Source of the DNA: Bacteroidales bacterium
Lineage (GTDB): Bacteria > Bacteroidota > Bacteroidia > Bacteroidales > UBA4417
NCBI GenBank assembly: GCA_016707785.1
Contig: JADJGZ010000016.1
Location: 1-64,000, forward strand
Length of the DNA stretch: 64,000 nucleotides
Reading direction: 5' to 3'
Part shown: piece by piece, positions 29,139-40,700 of the stretch
Layout: each line of letters begins with the position of its first letter
How positions within the stretch are numbered: the stretch's first letter is position 1
Position numbers and translations under genes: made by a program
The notes under the pieces: model-generated
The model's input: the letters and a program-made list of their open reading frames with translations, nothing else
Database searches by the model: none
What the model was told of the DNA's origin: nothing

Positions 29139-30608
29139 TTAGTTATTTTTCCATTCAATTGACTTATTTTTATCTTCGCTTTTAGGATACAACAATTTCC
29201 CATTTTCCCTCATTGTTGATACAGTGGCAGGATTGATACTATTAAAGTCTCTAATTTGTACATCAAAATAGTGATAAAGATCATCATTTGATTTTGACTT
29301 TGATAGGTTATACGCTTCTTTGCTATTAGGATCAAAATAATTAAAAATCAAATTGTTACTAAAAGCAAATTCAGCCTTGTAAGCATCAACTTCGTCAGAT
29401 ACTCCATATTTGTTTCCTTGTTCATAATTCCCTTTAGAATTCTTAGCGAAGTTTAGATCACCTAAACACAATTGTTCTCCATGTTTTGATTCATGAACAA
29501 ATGAACTTGTTGATCCTGCATAATTTACATTAATGTTCTTATTGTCTATTGTGGATAATTTTGGTTCAATAGCATCAGAATTTAAATGAAAAGTAAAATC
29601 CTTGCTATCCTCCATCATGGCCATTCCATTTAATGAGGAATTTAACTCATTCAACCTGTTTAAGACTTTTTCCTTTTTCTTTTCACTTTTAGCATTATCA
29701 TATTTCTTTTCAAGTGATTTCTTTTTATCTTCAACCGCACCTTTTCTTCTGTTCCATTCATCCATTGAACCTTCAGCAATTTCTTCTCCTTTTGGATCGA
29801 TAAATCTAATCGGGTTATTAGTACAATAATTAAAAGGACTTAAAAATTTGTACTTTTCTGCTTTGGGGTCCACGCTATGCCACCTCCCCAGTACGGGATC
29901 ATAAAACCTGGCTCCGTAATCCAACCAATTCAACCCCATTTCATCCTGATGCATTTTGCCATTATAAAGATACTCATTTTTATGAAGTATATCTGTAGCA
30001 TTAGCAGTGAGACCTTTTATATTTAAACCAAATGGATAATAACTATTTACCTGTTGAACAAGTACTTCGTGTTCTACAGGTTTGAGCACAACCCTAACAT
30101 TTCCCAGGTGATCTTTTAAGTGAAATTCCGGTGAGTAGCTTTCTCGTTCCATCTCAACAATTCGTCCTTCATTATTCATCACCCAAGCTAGAGTGCCATT
30201 CTCATAAACAAAATTCCCAACAAAATCTGTTGTCTTTTCAATTCTTCCTCTTTTGTAATAAGATTGTCTTAGTTTGTTTCCGAGCGGATCATAAAGGTAC
30301 TCAACTCGGCTGTCTTCTGCATGGTTGATAGAAATTGGTAAATTGAAATGATTATAATTTATGCTAATGATTCCCTTATTTTTATCTGACACCAGATTTC
30401 CGTTATTATCATACTTAAACTCCCATTCATCAGGGATGTTTGGGTTAGGGATTATTATTAGCCCATTATCTGTAAAATCATCCCAATTACTTCCTGCAAC
30501 ATCATCATTGACTGCAATAAGCTTATTGCCATAATAATACTTTAGTTGGTCGATTGTACCAGGAGATGAATTAGGATATAGCAAGCCATTTCGCTTTATG
30601 TTGAGAAT
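29139..30608 (-). pseudogene. orphan RHS C-terminal module with HExxH metallopeptidase-like tip
   Basis: About 490 codons of an RHS protein without its N-terminus. The first part repeats the RHS core of the two full-length genes nearly exactly (FDP-type YD repeats, FHLKDHLGNVRVVL, YYPFGLNIKGL, DYGARFYDPVLGRWHSVDPK). After DPKGEE the tip is unique: a charged coiled-coil (KKKSLEKKYDNAKSEKKKEK) then FVHESKHGEQL, an HExxH zinc motif (29481-29495), and ~30 residues later DEVDAYKAEFAF, which could provide the third, Glu ligand. The upstream end breaks at 30608 into IS66 DNA, so there is no start or signal peptide. It looks like a displaced orphan tip as in Rhs/CDI arrays. Silent unless recombined. 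Confidence 0.75.
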
Positions 30609-30891
30609 ACTGAATCTATGGCCACGTTTAGCCCGGTATGTTGAAGATGGCAGATTCCTTATCGATAAAAACCTTTTCGAAAACAGCATTCGCCCGGTTG
30701 CCTTAGGACGCAAGAATTATCTCTTTGCCGGATCACACGAAGCTGCACAGCAGGCTGCTATTTTATATTCATTATTAGCAAGTTGCAAAATAAACAACGT
30801 GGAGCCTTTTGATTGGTTAAAACGCACCCTCGAAATTATCTCCGATTATCCAGCAAATCAACTGCACAAACTTCTGCCCGAGCAAATATAG
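30609..30891 (+). pseudogene. IS66 TnpC C-terminal fragment
   Basis: It encodes LNLWPRLARYVEDGRFLIDK, then NSIRPVALGRKNYLFAGSHE and AAQQAAILYSLLASCKIN, ending KLLPEQI: the IS66 TnpC end. It is clearly related to, but not the same copy as, the element at 9.5-11.6 kb. The RHS orphan module breaks exactly where it begins. Confidence 0.85.
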
Positions 30892-31041
30892 CCTTTATCC
30901 TTGTGTTGGGAAAGATGTAGTTCACCGTAGGCTTACAAAACACCAGGCTTTCGCTTGGAGTTTTAATTTTCTGCTTGCTTTTCTTATTTTGGGACTCTTT
31001 CGACCGCTTAGCTTTGCTACGGATAACAGAGAAGTTTTTTG

Positions 31042-31431
31042 TTAATTTCCTTTTAGCCTCTTTCTCCTGATACTCACAATACTATCCGCCTTTGCTATTG
31101 TCATTCCACATTTATTATCATTATACCAATGTTCTAAATAACATATATCAGATTCTAATAGAGTTTGATTTTCATAAATGGGTGCTTCGATTATCTTATA
31201 ATTCAATTCATAACTAGTTAGCAACTTAAGATATTCAGAAATATCTAAAAATCTGTGCCATCGTTCTTCGGATAAAATTACAGCACTATCAGTATCAAAT
31301 AACTTACCATATTCAGAAATTGAATCTAACTTATTACAATAGAATTCTTTAAACTCAGAATCCTCATTGCAAATTGGATTACAAGATATAAAAAGACAAC
31401 TCAATACTCCTATGAGTAGTAATTTTTTCAT
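31042..31431 (-). CDS. lipoprotein, candidate immunity partner of RHS A
   Basis: This is a 129-residue lipoprotein: MKKLLLIGVLSCLFISCNP, lipobox Cys at 17. The frame is open further upstream inside the RHS gene, but this Met gives the signal peptide and lies one base after the RHS stop codon, indicating translational coupling. The mature part is helical and charged (LSEERWHRFLDISEYLKLLT, SDICYLEHWYNDNKCGMTIA). Family not recognised. Position and coupling make it the likely immunity protein for the RHS A tip. Confidence 0.7.
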   Translation of the reverse strand: MKKLLLIGVLSCLFISCNPICNEDSEFKEFYCNKLDSISEYGKLFDTDSAVILSEERWHRFLDISEYLKLLTSYELNYKIIEAPIYENQTLLESDICYLEHWYNDNKCGMTIAKADSIVSIRRKRLKGN

Positions 31432-31432
31432 G

Positions 31433-34400
31433 CTATTGTGGTATTTTTTCAACTTTAATAATTGGGTCTTTTGTACTATAAGAATATGTAGTATTCTTTC
31501 CATTTTTATCAGTATATGTCGAAGAATAAACACTTCCTCTTGGAGAATATGATTCTTTCCCTCGTATTGAACCATTTACGCTGTTTTCAGAAGCCTTTCC
31601 GTTAGAATGATTAACCTTAAAACCTAAATCACTACCTTTTTCGATACCGTCTTGTGCTTTTCCATACTGTTCTTTGAGTTCGTGGATAAGTTTACCTTGT
31701 TTTGTTGCACTCCCTTTCCCCATGTCATCAAATTGATTTACATCTGCAATATCAATAGCATTGTTTTTGTAATTTCCAATGGTAACATCAGAAGATCCAT
31801 AATTGACAGAAATTTCAGCGGTGGTTTTATTATCTGTTGTCATAATGTAGAGCTCACTATAAAATGCTATTGATTCTTTAGACATTTTCTTAAAGTCACC
31901 TCCACCTTTTGTTGCTCTTAAATGCAATAAATTACCCCCCTTATCACCCTTAGTATAATACACTTCAAATTGACCTCCGAGCCCACTATTAACCGTCTTT
32001 GAAAATTCAGCAGAGCTGCTTTGCCCTTTATTTCCTTTGTAGAAAACAAGTTTAATATCTTTGCCATCTGGATCAATAACATTGATCGGATTATCAGCAC
32101 AATAATTATACGGGCTCATGCTGGGATACTTCTCTGCCAACGGATCCACTACATTCCAACTGCCCAAAACAGCATCGTACATCCTGGCCCCGTAATCCAA
32201 CCAATTCAACCGCATTTCATCCTGATGCATTTTGCCATTATAAAGATACTCATTTTTATGAAGTATATCTGTAGCATTAGCAGTTAGGCCTTTAATATTT
32301 AAGCCAAATGGATAATAACTATTTACCTGTTGAACAAGTACTTCGTGTTCTACAGGTTTGAGCACAACCCTAACATTTCCGAGGTGATCTTTTAAGTGAA
32401 ATTCCGGTGAGTAGCTTTCTCGTCCCATTTCAACAATTCGTCCTTCATTATTCATTACCCAGGCAAGAGTGCTATTTTCATAAACAAAATTACCAACAAA
32501 ATCTGTTGTCTTTTCAATTCTTCCTCTTTTGTAATAAGATTGTCTTAGTTTGTTTCCAAGCGGATCATAAAGGTACTCAACTCGGCTGTCTTCTGCATGG
32601 TTGACAGAAATAGGTAAATTGAGATGATTATAATTTATGCTAATGATTCCCTTATTTTTATCTGACACCAGATTTCCGTTATTATCATACTTAAACTCCC
32701 ATTCATCAGGGATGTTTGGGTCAGGGATTATTATTAGCCCATTATCTGTAAAATCATCCCAATTACTTCCTGCAACATCATCATTGACTGCAATAAGCTT
32801 ATTGCCATAATAATAATACTTTAGTTGGTCTATAGTACCAGGCGAGGAATTCGGATATAGCAAGCCATTTCGCTTTATGTTGAGAATATTCCCATTTAAG
32901 TCATAAGATTCTGTGCTTTTTTTGTTGAAAACACTTTCTGAATAAAGGTCTGAAAATGACCAAGCTCCCCCGGAAAATTGGAAAAAGTCCCCTGATAATA
33001 ATCTACTCAATTCATCATAAGAAAATCTATAAGCCTTTAATCCAGAAACATCGGGAGTAGAAAGTCCATTTGGTTGGGCTGTTTGCCAGATCATCGCAGA
33101 AATATTTCCATCATATTTCCCAATGTTTTCAATATTTCGATGTTCCTCATCATATAATAATTTTAGACCAAACAAATCTCCAGTTAGTCTTACTTCATCA
33201 GGGTCATTTATTTGTGTCAGCCAACCTCTAATATTATACTTATAATCAACATATTGAAGATTACTACCATTGTATGAGATCGACTTCTGAATTAAATTTC
33301 CCAGAGAATTATAAGTATTATGAACCAAATGAGAAGGAAGAGCGTCTAGAGTATAAATCCAATGAAGCAAACGACCAGTTCCATCATAAGAGTATTGTAA
33401 TTTCTCAGTATGCTGTCTTGTATTACCTGAAATTTCAACTGAATGATCATGGATAGTTTCTGTGATTTGAGAAGTCAAATCTTCATAGAGGTTAGAATAA
33501 ATATCAAATCCTCTAAGATGATTTTGAGTCCTTGACTGAAGAATTCGATTTCGTATATCGTAATATGTAGCGTTTGCAAGCCAACGATTATTTACTATCT
33601 TAAAATCAGCAGTTGCTAAACCATTTACATGCTTTAGATTAGATTCATTTTCTCCTAGTATCTCTGAATTAATACTAAACTGCATATTGGCGTTTTGTAT
33701 AATTGGTAGGAACGCTTGCTGTGTTTTAATAAAAACTTCATGTGTATCATAAAAGTTGACTGTTAAATAACTGTCGCCACTTTGTACACTTGGGAAGCTC
33801 AAACTTGAATAATAGGAAATAGGCCCATCATAACTTAGACCACCTTTGACAAATTCCCAACAATACTCATTATTATCTGCATACCCCTGTACATCTCTAT
33901 TGGCTTGTTCTGGATACTGATAAGTAATTCCAGTTATTATTACCCTTCCAAATGCATCATATTTTGTGAATAACCATTCATTAGCAGGAATCTCGTTAAC
34001 AATCTTTCGCATGTTTCCATCCTGGTACATAATTACTTTGTCATTCTGATTGTAAATATAGTACTCCGGTTCCTTACCAGGAATTTGCTTCTCAGTCAGT
34101 CGTTTGCGATAATCATACTTGTAACAGTATACAAATCTTCTGGCAAACTCTGAATTTGAGTTGAAGTTTGCTTCTGGGGAAGCACTTCCTTCTGGTGAAA
34201 TTACAAATCTTAATAATCCAAAATCGTCATATACATAATATGTGTCAGCGAATAAGCTCTCATTTATTACTGAACGTTTCAGTATTACCTGTCCTAACTT
34301 ATCTTTAAATTCATAGCTAATAATTCCTGATTCATTCGTTGTTTTAATAATGGATAGTTTATTTGGCTCAAAGTAGCTATTCTGTATACATTCATCATCA

Positions 34401-34960
34401 TCAACTAACCAACAAATAGCTGTTAGTGCATTTCCGGTTTTGTCATTACTTAGGTACTCATAAGAAATAAAGTGCTCACCATCTTCAATCTGCCATTTTG
34501 CTCCTGGTGCTCCGGTTTTAATTATTCTATTTAAAGGTGATTCCTCATATTCTATAGGAGAAAGTCCATGTTTGTCTTCTTCAAAATTAGCTTTATAGAA
34601 GTCTTCCAACTCATCAAGAAATGAATCATGGTAAGAACCGGAGCTTTGAGTAGTTGGGTTTTGGTAAGGACTATAATTTTTATCATCTAACCCTACATTA
34701 TTGTAATAATGTGGTTGAATCCAATCCTTATATTCTGGAGTAAAATCCTTCACTACTGACTGCAAAGGCCGACCTAAGCCATCAATGTATTGGATTGTTT
34801 GTTGAGCATCGTGTCTAGCTGTTGAAATGGATAATTCGGTAGGATTAAGGATACCAATTTTTTTAACATCCCATGTATGAATATAATTCTCTGTATTTGT
34901 TTGACTAAGAACACTGATATTCACTATTAATGCAAATGACAAAAAGAAATATTTTTTCAT
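31433..34960 (-). CDS. RHS protein A with variable HE...NH tip (toxin candidate)
   Basis: This is a product of about 1175 residues. I start at MKKYFFLSFALIVNISVLSQ because it is a signal peptide; the frame is open 11 codons upstream. A DUF6443-like N-terminal domain (ARHDAQQTIQYIDGLGRPLQ) is followed by YD repeats (YDAFGRVIITG, YDGTGRLLHWIYTLD, YDPLGNKLRQSYY) and the RHS core (FHLKDHLGNVRVVL, YYPFGLNIKGL, DYGARMYDAVLGSWNVVDPL). After DPDGKD a 208-residue tip is unique to this copy: KLIHELKEQYGKAQDG and VNHSNGKASENSVNG give an HE-x2-(E/Q)-x-Y ... NH ... EN pattern seen in other Bacteroidota RHS tips and possibly metal-binding. It lies between the T9SS propeller gene (20-base gap) and a lipoprotein gene. 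Probable secreted polymorphic toxin; activity unproven. Confidence 0.8.
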   Translation of the reverse strand: MKKYFFLSFALIVNISVLSQTNTENYIHTWDVKKIGILNPTELSISTARHDAQQTIQYIDGLGRPLQSVVKDFTPEYKDWIQPHYYNNVGLDDKNYSPYQNPTTQSSGSYHDSFLDELEDFYKANFEEDKHGLSPIEYEESPLNRIIKTGAPGAKWQIEDGEHFISYEYLSNDKTGNALTAICWLVDDDECIQNSYFEPNKLSIIKTTNESGIISYEFKDKLGQVILKRSVINESLFADTYYVYDDFGLLRFVISPEGSASPEANFNSNSEFARRFVYCYKYDYRKRLTEKQIPGKEPEYYIYNQNDKVIMYQDGNMRKIVNEIPANEWLFTKYDAFGRVIITGITYQYPEQANRDVQGYADNNEYCWEFVKGGLSYDGPISYYSSLSFPSVQSGDSYLTVNFYDTHEVFIKTQQAFLPIIQNANMQFSINSEILGENESNLKHVNGLATADFKIVNNRWLANATYYDIRNRILQSRTQNHLRGFDIYSNLYEDLTSQITETIHDHSVEISGNTRQHTEKLQYSYDGTGRLLHWIYTLDALPSHLVHNTYNSLGNLIQKSISYNGSNLQYVDYKYNIRGWLTQINDPDEVRLTGDLFGLKLLYDEEHRNIENIGKYDGNISAMIWQTAQPNGLSTPDVSGLKAYRFSYDELSRLLSGDFFQFSGGAWSFSDLYSESVFNKKSTESYDLNGNILNIKRNGLLYPNSSPGTIDQLKYYYYGNKLIAVNDDVAGSNWDDFTDNGLIIIPDPNIPDEWEFKYDNNGNLVSDKNKGIISINYNHLNLPISVNHAEDSRVEYLYDPLGNKLRQSYYKRGRIEKTTDFVGNFVYENSTLAWVMNNEGRIVEMGRESYSPEFHLKDHLGNVRVVLKPVEHEVLVQQVNSYYPFGLNIKGLTANATDILHKNEYLYNGKMHQDEMRLNWLDYGARMYDAVLGSWNVVDPLAEKYPSMSPYNYCADNPINVIDPDGKDIKLVFYKGNKGQSSSAEFSKTVNSGLGGQFEVYYTKGDKGGNLLHLRATKGGGDFKKMSKESIAFYSELYIMTTDNKTTAEISVNYGSSDVTIGNYKNNAIDIADVNQFDDMGKGSATKQGKLIHELKEQYGKAQDGIEKGSDLGFKVNHSNGKASENSVNGSIRGKESYSPRGSVYSSTYTDKNGKNTTYSYSTKDPIIKVEKIPQ

Positions 34961-37700
34961 AATATTATGGCATATCAAATTATTGTTTTTCAATTTGCTT
35001 GGTAACTACGCCAAGTAGTGTGTTAATGTTGAACCAATAAGTACCTGGCGGATATGGCGTTAAGTCAAAATAGGTACTTGGAGCATTTATTGGAGTTGGT
35101 CCTGAAATGATTGTTCCATATTGATTTAGAACTGTTATATAGTTTAGACTTAACCCTTCAACACCTACAAAATTTGTTAAACCATTAGTTGGATTTGGGA
35201 AGGCGAAAATACCATCTTCCTCTGGCAGAAAGGATATCATGACACTATCTTGAAATGTGCCACAATTGTTTGATGCTTGCAAGATTAAATTTATGCTATT
35301 GGCACCAAAGTCAACATTTGAGAAATTGTATTTAGGATTAAGCTCATTGCAATTATCAAAACTACCTGAACCAGAACTTGACCAATTAACTGAATTATAG
35401 TTAAGTGAATATGCGCTTCCCAGATTAATCTCAAAATCAGGGCTAATAATGGTATCATTTCCAGCAAATACTACCGGAACTTGATTTTCCGATACAAAAA
35501 TGCTGTCTAATGAAACACATCCTATATCATTTTGAGCGATTAAATAATACATACCAGCTGAATCAACCTCCAAATCTTGATTAATGATACCGCCTGGTGT
35601 CCATTGAAAAGACTCATACGGCTGATCAGTAGTTAATAAAACGGACATTCCAGTACAGAATGAAGTGTCACTACCTGCATCGAAACTAAAAGTATCACAA
35701 GGGTCGAAAAACTGTAAAATAAATGTATCTTTTTCACCATGAGATATTAAACTTAGTGTATCTAAAGCTAATGTTGGAATTTTCAAAGTGCCGAAGAAGT
35801 TTCCAATGACAGTTATTCTATTACTACTTTCTGGTAAAATTTTTCTGCAATAGTCTTCTGAATTTCCAGGTAAAGTAAAACTAGCTTTTAAATTTCCTAA
35901 AGAATCAAATTTTGCAATAAATGAATTTCCAAAAGGGCTGAATGATTCTAATGGAATAATATTACCAAATTGGCCATTCAAATGTATTGTGTGTCCAACG
36001 CTACCAGAAATTATATAACTGCATTGTTCATCTTCTGTAATAGCATAACCATAATCATTCAAATCACCACCAATCCCCTTAATCCATTTAACACTTCCAT
36101 TTGAGTTTAATATTATTACAAAAATGTCTTTAAACCCATTTGAATGAATGATAGAATTATTACAAATTGTCGAAAAACTAAAATTACCAATTATTGCTAC
36201 TTCGTTTGTTCTACTCAATTTAACTGCAGAAATAATATCGTCATTCATCCCATAAATAGATTGAACCCAAATCAATTCTCCATTATGATTGAACTTAGCA
36301 AGAAAAGAATCTAAATCTCCATTTGATATTAGGCTTGTATCTTGTATAAATAAAGTATCTGAAAATGTGCCAGCAACAATTACACTACTATCATTACAGC
36401 TTATACTTGCCACATCTGATTCTCCAGTACATTTAAATATTTGGGGCTGATAAACTGTTCCATTAGGAGAAATAGACGTTAGAAATATTCCATTATCTCC
36501 AGTTTTAGAAAGGCCCTCACCAGCTAAAGCTAATGAATCACGGAAAGTTCCAACTAAGTAAACAATTTCTGATTCATTGGAGGTAACTAAAAGATTTGTG
36601 ATACAAGCATTATCGCCAATGGAGTTTACGGCTGTTATCTGCCCATCTTCATTAATCAAAGCCCAATATCCACCTGAATATTTATTATTATAAACAAACT
36701 GTGAATCATACCATAAGGTATCCTGAAATAGACCTGCAAATACCAATGTCTGATTGGTTGAAGCTATTGATGAGATATTATCAAAGTATTGTCCCCCATA
36801 AGATTTTTCCCATATCAGATTCCCTAGTGTATCATATTTGGAAATCCAGGCATTATTGCTGTTGGTGGTTCTTGATTGAGTTGTGTCTCCTGGAACAACA
36901 CCACTCAGACTACCTCCAAGAAAATAATGATTATTATATTTTACAATATCATTAGTATAATCCCAACCTGGATATCCGGCTTGTTGAGTCCAATTAACAT
37001 TTAGCACTTGACCATAGCTAGTATAGACTACCAGTGACAATATTGCAATAAACAACTTAGTTTTCATGAATATTTGGAATTAGTATTTCAGAACAACAGA
37101 TACATTATTGAGGTCTATAGTGATAATCAGTCTTTTTTAGGATGTTCAAATTTTCATCCTTTACCAGATTTAGCCGACCGAAAGGATCATACTCATAATA
37201 AGTAGGCTTATTATTCTGATCGCTAATAGAGGTTACTCCAAATAATGGTTTATATGTGTAAGATTTCATTTGTGCATCCATGGGGTGGAATCGAAGATCA
37301 TCAATATATGCAGTAGATGAAGCACTTATTTCAACAACCATTGTTACTCCACTTCCAGTAAATTGATCATATTTCCCATATGGGATCTCAACTTCAAGCT
37401 GATACCAATTATTTACTGCATCTGCGGGTACGTTAGACCTGCTTTCAATTGAGTGATTTGGAATAGAAATTTTCAAGTAGGCATCTGTTCCTCCCTTAAC
37501 CCAAACACTAGCTTTATATCCACTGTGCATGGGAACTGGATCATATACTGTACCTCCTGCCGAGATTACATTAAATGATCTAGTTAGTGTCGTTCCTGTT
37601 ATATTTAATGATGAGTTTCCAGTATGCACATTTTCATGTGTAGTCTCAAAAATTGGGCTTGTTGAATACCACCCATTTAGCTCATTGTTTTCAAAACCAG
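32185..37700 (-). repeat. 5.5-kb duplicated segment, left copy
   Basis: From the C-terminal sandwich of the YD protein through the T9SS propeller gene to the end of the RHS core, this DNA is nearly identical to 43235-48745. Similarity drops abruptly beyond both ends (YD head upstream, RHS tip downstream). Confidence 0.85.
34980..37067 (-). CDS. T9SS-anchored propeller protein of RHS operon A
   Basis: This is a 695-residue product with a signal peptide (MKTKLFIAILSLVVYTSYGQ). Residues ~30-450 are repeated blades (WISKYDTLGNLIWEKSYGG, FLAKFNHNGELIWVQSIYG, VIILNSNGSVKWIKGIGGD), similar to SBBP-type propellers. An Ig-like/gliding-type repeat follows (DAGSDTSFCTGMSVLLTTDQ, YYLIAQNDIGCVSLDS), then a type A sorting domain (FAFPNPTNGLTNFVGVEG to PPGTYWFNINTLLG). 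The copy at 46.0-48.1 kb is nearly identical. It sits between the YD protein (37-base gap) and the RHS gene, so all three are surely one transcript. It may display or export the RHS partner (inference). Confidence 0.85.
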   Translation of the reverse strand: MKTKLFIAILSLVVYTSYGQVLNVNWTQQAGYPGWDYTNDIVKYNNHYFLGGSLSGVVPGDTTQSRTTNSNNAWISKYDTLGNLIWEKSYGGQYFDNISSIASTNQTLVFAGLFQDTLWYDSQFVYNNKYSGGYWALINEDGQITAVNSIGDNACITNLLVTSNESEIVYLVGTFRDSLALAGEGLSKTGDNGIFLTSISPNGTVYQPQIFKCTGESDVASISCNDSSVIVAGTFSDTLFIQDTSLISNGDLDSFLAKFNHNGELIWVQSIYGMNDDIISAVKLSRTNEVAIIGNFSFSTICNNSIIHSNGFKDIFVIILNSNGSVKWIKGIGGDLNDYGYAITEDEQCSYIISGSVGHTIHLNGQFGNIIPLESFSPFGNSFIAKFDSLGNLKASFTLPGNSEDYCRKILPESSNRITVIGNFFGTLKIPTLALDTLSLISHGEKDTFILQFFDPCDTFSFDAGSDTSFCTGMSVLLTTDQPYESFQWTPGGIINQDLEVDSAGMYYLIAQNDIGCVSLDSIFVSENQVPVVFAGNDTIISPDFEINLGSAYSLNYNSVNWSSSGSGSFDNCNELNPKYNFSNVDFGANSINLILQASNNCGTFQDSVMISFLPEEDGIFAFPNPTNGLTNFVGVEGLSLNYITVLNQYGTIISGPTPINAPSTYFDLTPYPPGTYWFNINTLLGVVTKQIEKQ

Positions 37701-40700
37701 TAAAACCACATTCCATTAAAGAAGTATTCTGAATTTCTGCTAATAGATATAACTCATCATCTGACCATATGATTGAGTTTATGGGCCCCTGGTTCAACTT
37801 ATATTCCTTTAGCTTCCCATGTAAATTTGTATATTTATTGAATGAAAGCCTCTCGACAAAATTACCATCTCCAATTTTCTCTTCTACTTTCGTTTTATTA
37901 ATAAACTGGTGCGAGGGTTCAATGTAGCCAAAGGTTGTTTTTATATGATTAATGTTTGTTGTATTGTTTTTCTTTGTTAGCTGTTCAACAACATAGTTAA
38001 TCATATTTCTATTTTTCATATCAACTAGAATACTATTTGTTGAAAAATCATCTGGGTACAGGTTTATAGTATTTATAGTTTCATTTGTACTTGTACTTTT
38101 TGAAACTTGTGCTACCCGATTCCCTTTATACTGATAATCAGACATCGAATTGATAGTACCTTGTGTTGTATACTCATAAGTAACTGTTTGCTCTAGTTGG
38201 AATTTCCCTATTACCGAAGAATAGTCTGTTATAGTAAGGGGGTAAATAGGGAAAGTAATTGCTGGGGAATTAAACCATTCATAAATACTCATAACTTTAT
38301 GCCCCATATGACAGGTCGTAAAAAAGCCACCTGCTTGGAGACATTCCCATGCACGTTCAAAATTTCCACCTGGTCTTAATTTATAATCTGTTTTTTGATT
38401 TGGCAGTTCCTCATAAGAAAGGCTAAAAGTGTTATTTTCCTTATAAATAACCGCATTTGATGAGTTCATTATTCTTTTACTTTTTAGTTTGCCCCTACAA
38501 AAATCCCTTGATCTCGTTGGAGGATAAGGGTAAGGGTTTGCAATAATATTTGATGGAGAATCATCATAATTTAGATCAGGAAATTCAAGCGAAGAAGTAT
38601 AGTTAAATATAGTTTTTCCGGAATGATCAAACAACCCATTGAATTCTATTCTTTTTTCGATGACCTGCGAATATCCAATGTAAGAACCTGATGTAGATAA
38701 TAAAGGATAATTTGTTTCTGTTGAGTGCACTTTAAAATGCAAAGTAGTTTCTCCTACTGTTCCAAAATTGCATAAACAAGCGTCACAATCATGCTGTTCA
38801 TAGTGTTGCTCATAGTAATCCTTAATATATGAAGGGAAGTTTACCAACTGGCCTGAAGAGATCATATTATCATCAACATATTCAAAGCTAGTAACGTACC
38901 CATTGGAGTTACTATCTTTAAAATCGGTCATTTTCTTTATTCTTAATCCTCCAACTTTCTTCAAGGCAGAATAATAATTCTCATGACGTTCTTCGATGTT
39001 CAAAGAGTAAGAATAAAAATGAGCGCATTCATTAAATAATTGAGAAGGTGGAGGATCTGATACCGGATAGTGATAGAGCCGATATGTTCCATTTGGCAGC
39101 AAAAGTGATTTAGTCCCACCAAAGACTTGGGTCGAAAATTGGCTACAGTATTCACTATTCCATGTTGTCGGGGGAGAAAATGATAAAAGATCAGAATTAA
39201 GTGTCCAAACCCTTCCAGGTGAACCAGATACTCTGTCAATAAAAAAACCAATTGCCCCAATTTCCGCAAATTCAACTGGATAATCTGATAATTCTAGTTC
39301 GATATTATCAAAGCCTGCAAGGTCATTAACAGTAAATTCAACATAATAACAATTCATAAACTCTGCTGTATGATTCCCCTCATCAATTAGCATGATCTCA
39401 GATTCATAATCAAGATAAGGATAATTCATATAATTGATTGAAAAATTTATAGCTGGAATCTTGTTGAATGGATTCGGTAATAAATCTGAAATGCAATCAT
39501 GTAATTCAAACTCAAACTCGCTGTAACCTCCAGTTGGATAAATTATTGTTTTAAGTGTCCCTTGTTTTGTATAATTAATATCAGGTTCTTTTTCGTGGAC
39601 AATTGTTTTATCTTGATATCCTGGTAAATGGTGAAACTTAAAAGGATGCATTAATCTGTCAGGATCGGTTTCAGGACCGTTTGAGTAACCCCAATGATCC
39701 TTCCATATTGACGCTCTATTTGGCAATCCTATTTCATGATAATAATCAAGTTTATATGATTTTGCTATTTCAGAACCCATGACTTCCTTAACTTCTGATA
39801 ACATCAAACGATAGGAAAACGACAATGGATAATTGCAAGGTAATGAAAAAGTATTAGTACCATAAGGTGTAATCTGTTGGGCATCAATCATCAGGTTGCC
39901 AAGCAAGTAATTGTAATTAAGATTGAAATTCTTAACTATTTCACCATCGGTATTCTTTATTAATATATTATTTAAATATTTAGCACCAATTAAATCTGCT
40001 CTTTCAGAGTTGGAAACAAATTCAATAATTGAATTTGTCGTTGTTATTCGAGATAATCTTTTACTTTTATATGACAAACGTTGCCCTGTAAGTGAGATTT
40101 GAGGCATATTATATGCCAACCAGCTAGGGAATTGATTTGGATCATAGCTAACATACCTCTTAGATTCACCTTGAATATCATAAGTATATTCCTCATCCAC
40201 GTATTCAAAATCTACGGTTTCATTTTCAGGAGTTTCTATTCTGGTGAGATACCAGGTGGAAATAGTAGGATTTGTTTGTGTGGGATCTGGATCAATATCA
40301 TCAAAATTACTCACAAAACCATTATTCTCCAGTTTATAATATCTGCCAAAAGAAACGACTTTTTCATATTTGTCAAAAATATATTTTATCCCATTTTCAT
40401 CGATAATCTCCCATTTTATTATTAATATAGGTTTTTTTATGCAAATATCTCCTCCAACATCCTGAAATGAAATACCAGCTGGTGAAAGTGTTTTATTTAT
40501 GAGTAGTTCTTCACCATTTGCAATTTTAATTGTATTATTCTTTGTAAGGTGAAAACCACCAGATTTGTTTGGTAGAGTGAAATTAAACTCGTCAGATTCA
40601 GAATCTTTGTTCCCATCAAAATACTGAAGTTTATCAAATATTGATAGACTATTTATATCTACTGGAGTACTAACATACCCATAACCAGGGAGCTCATCAG

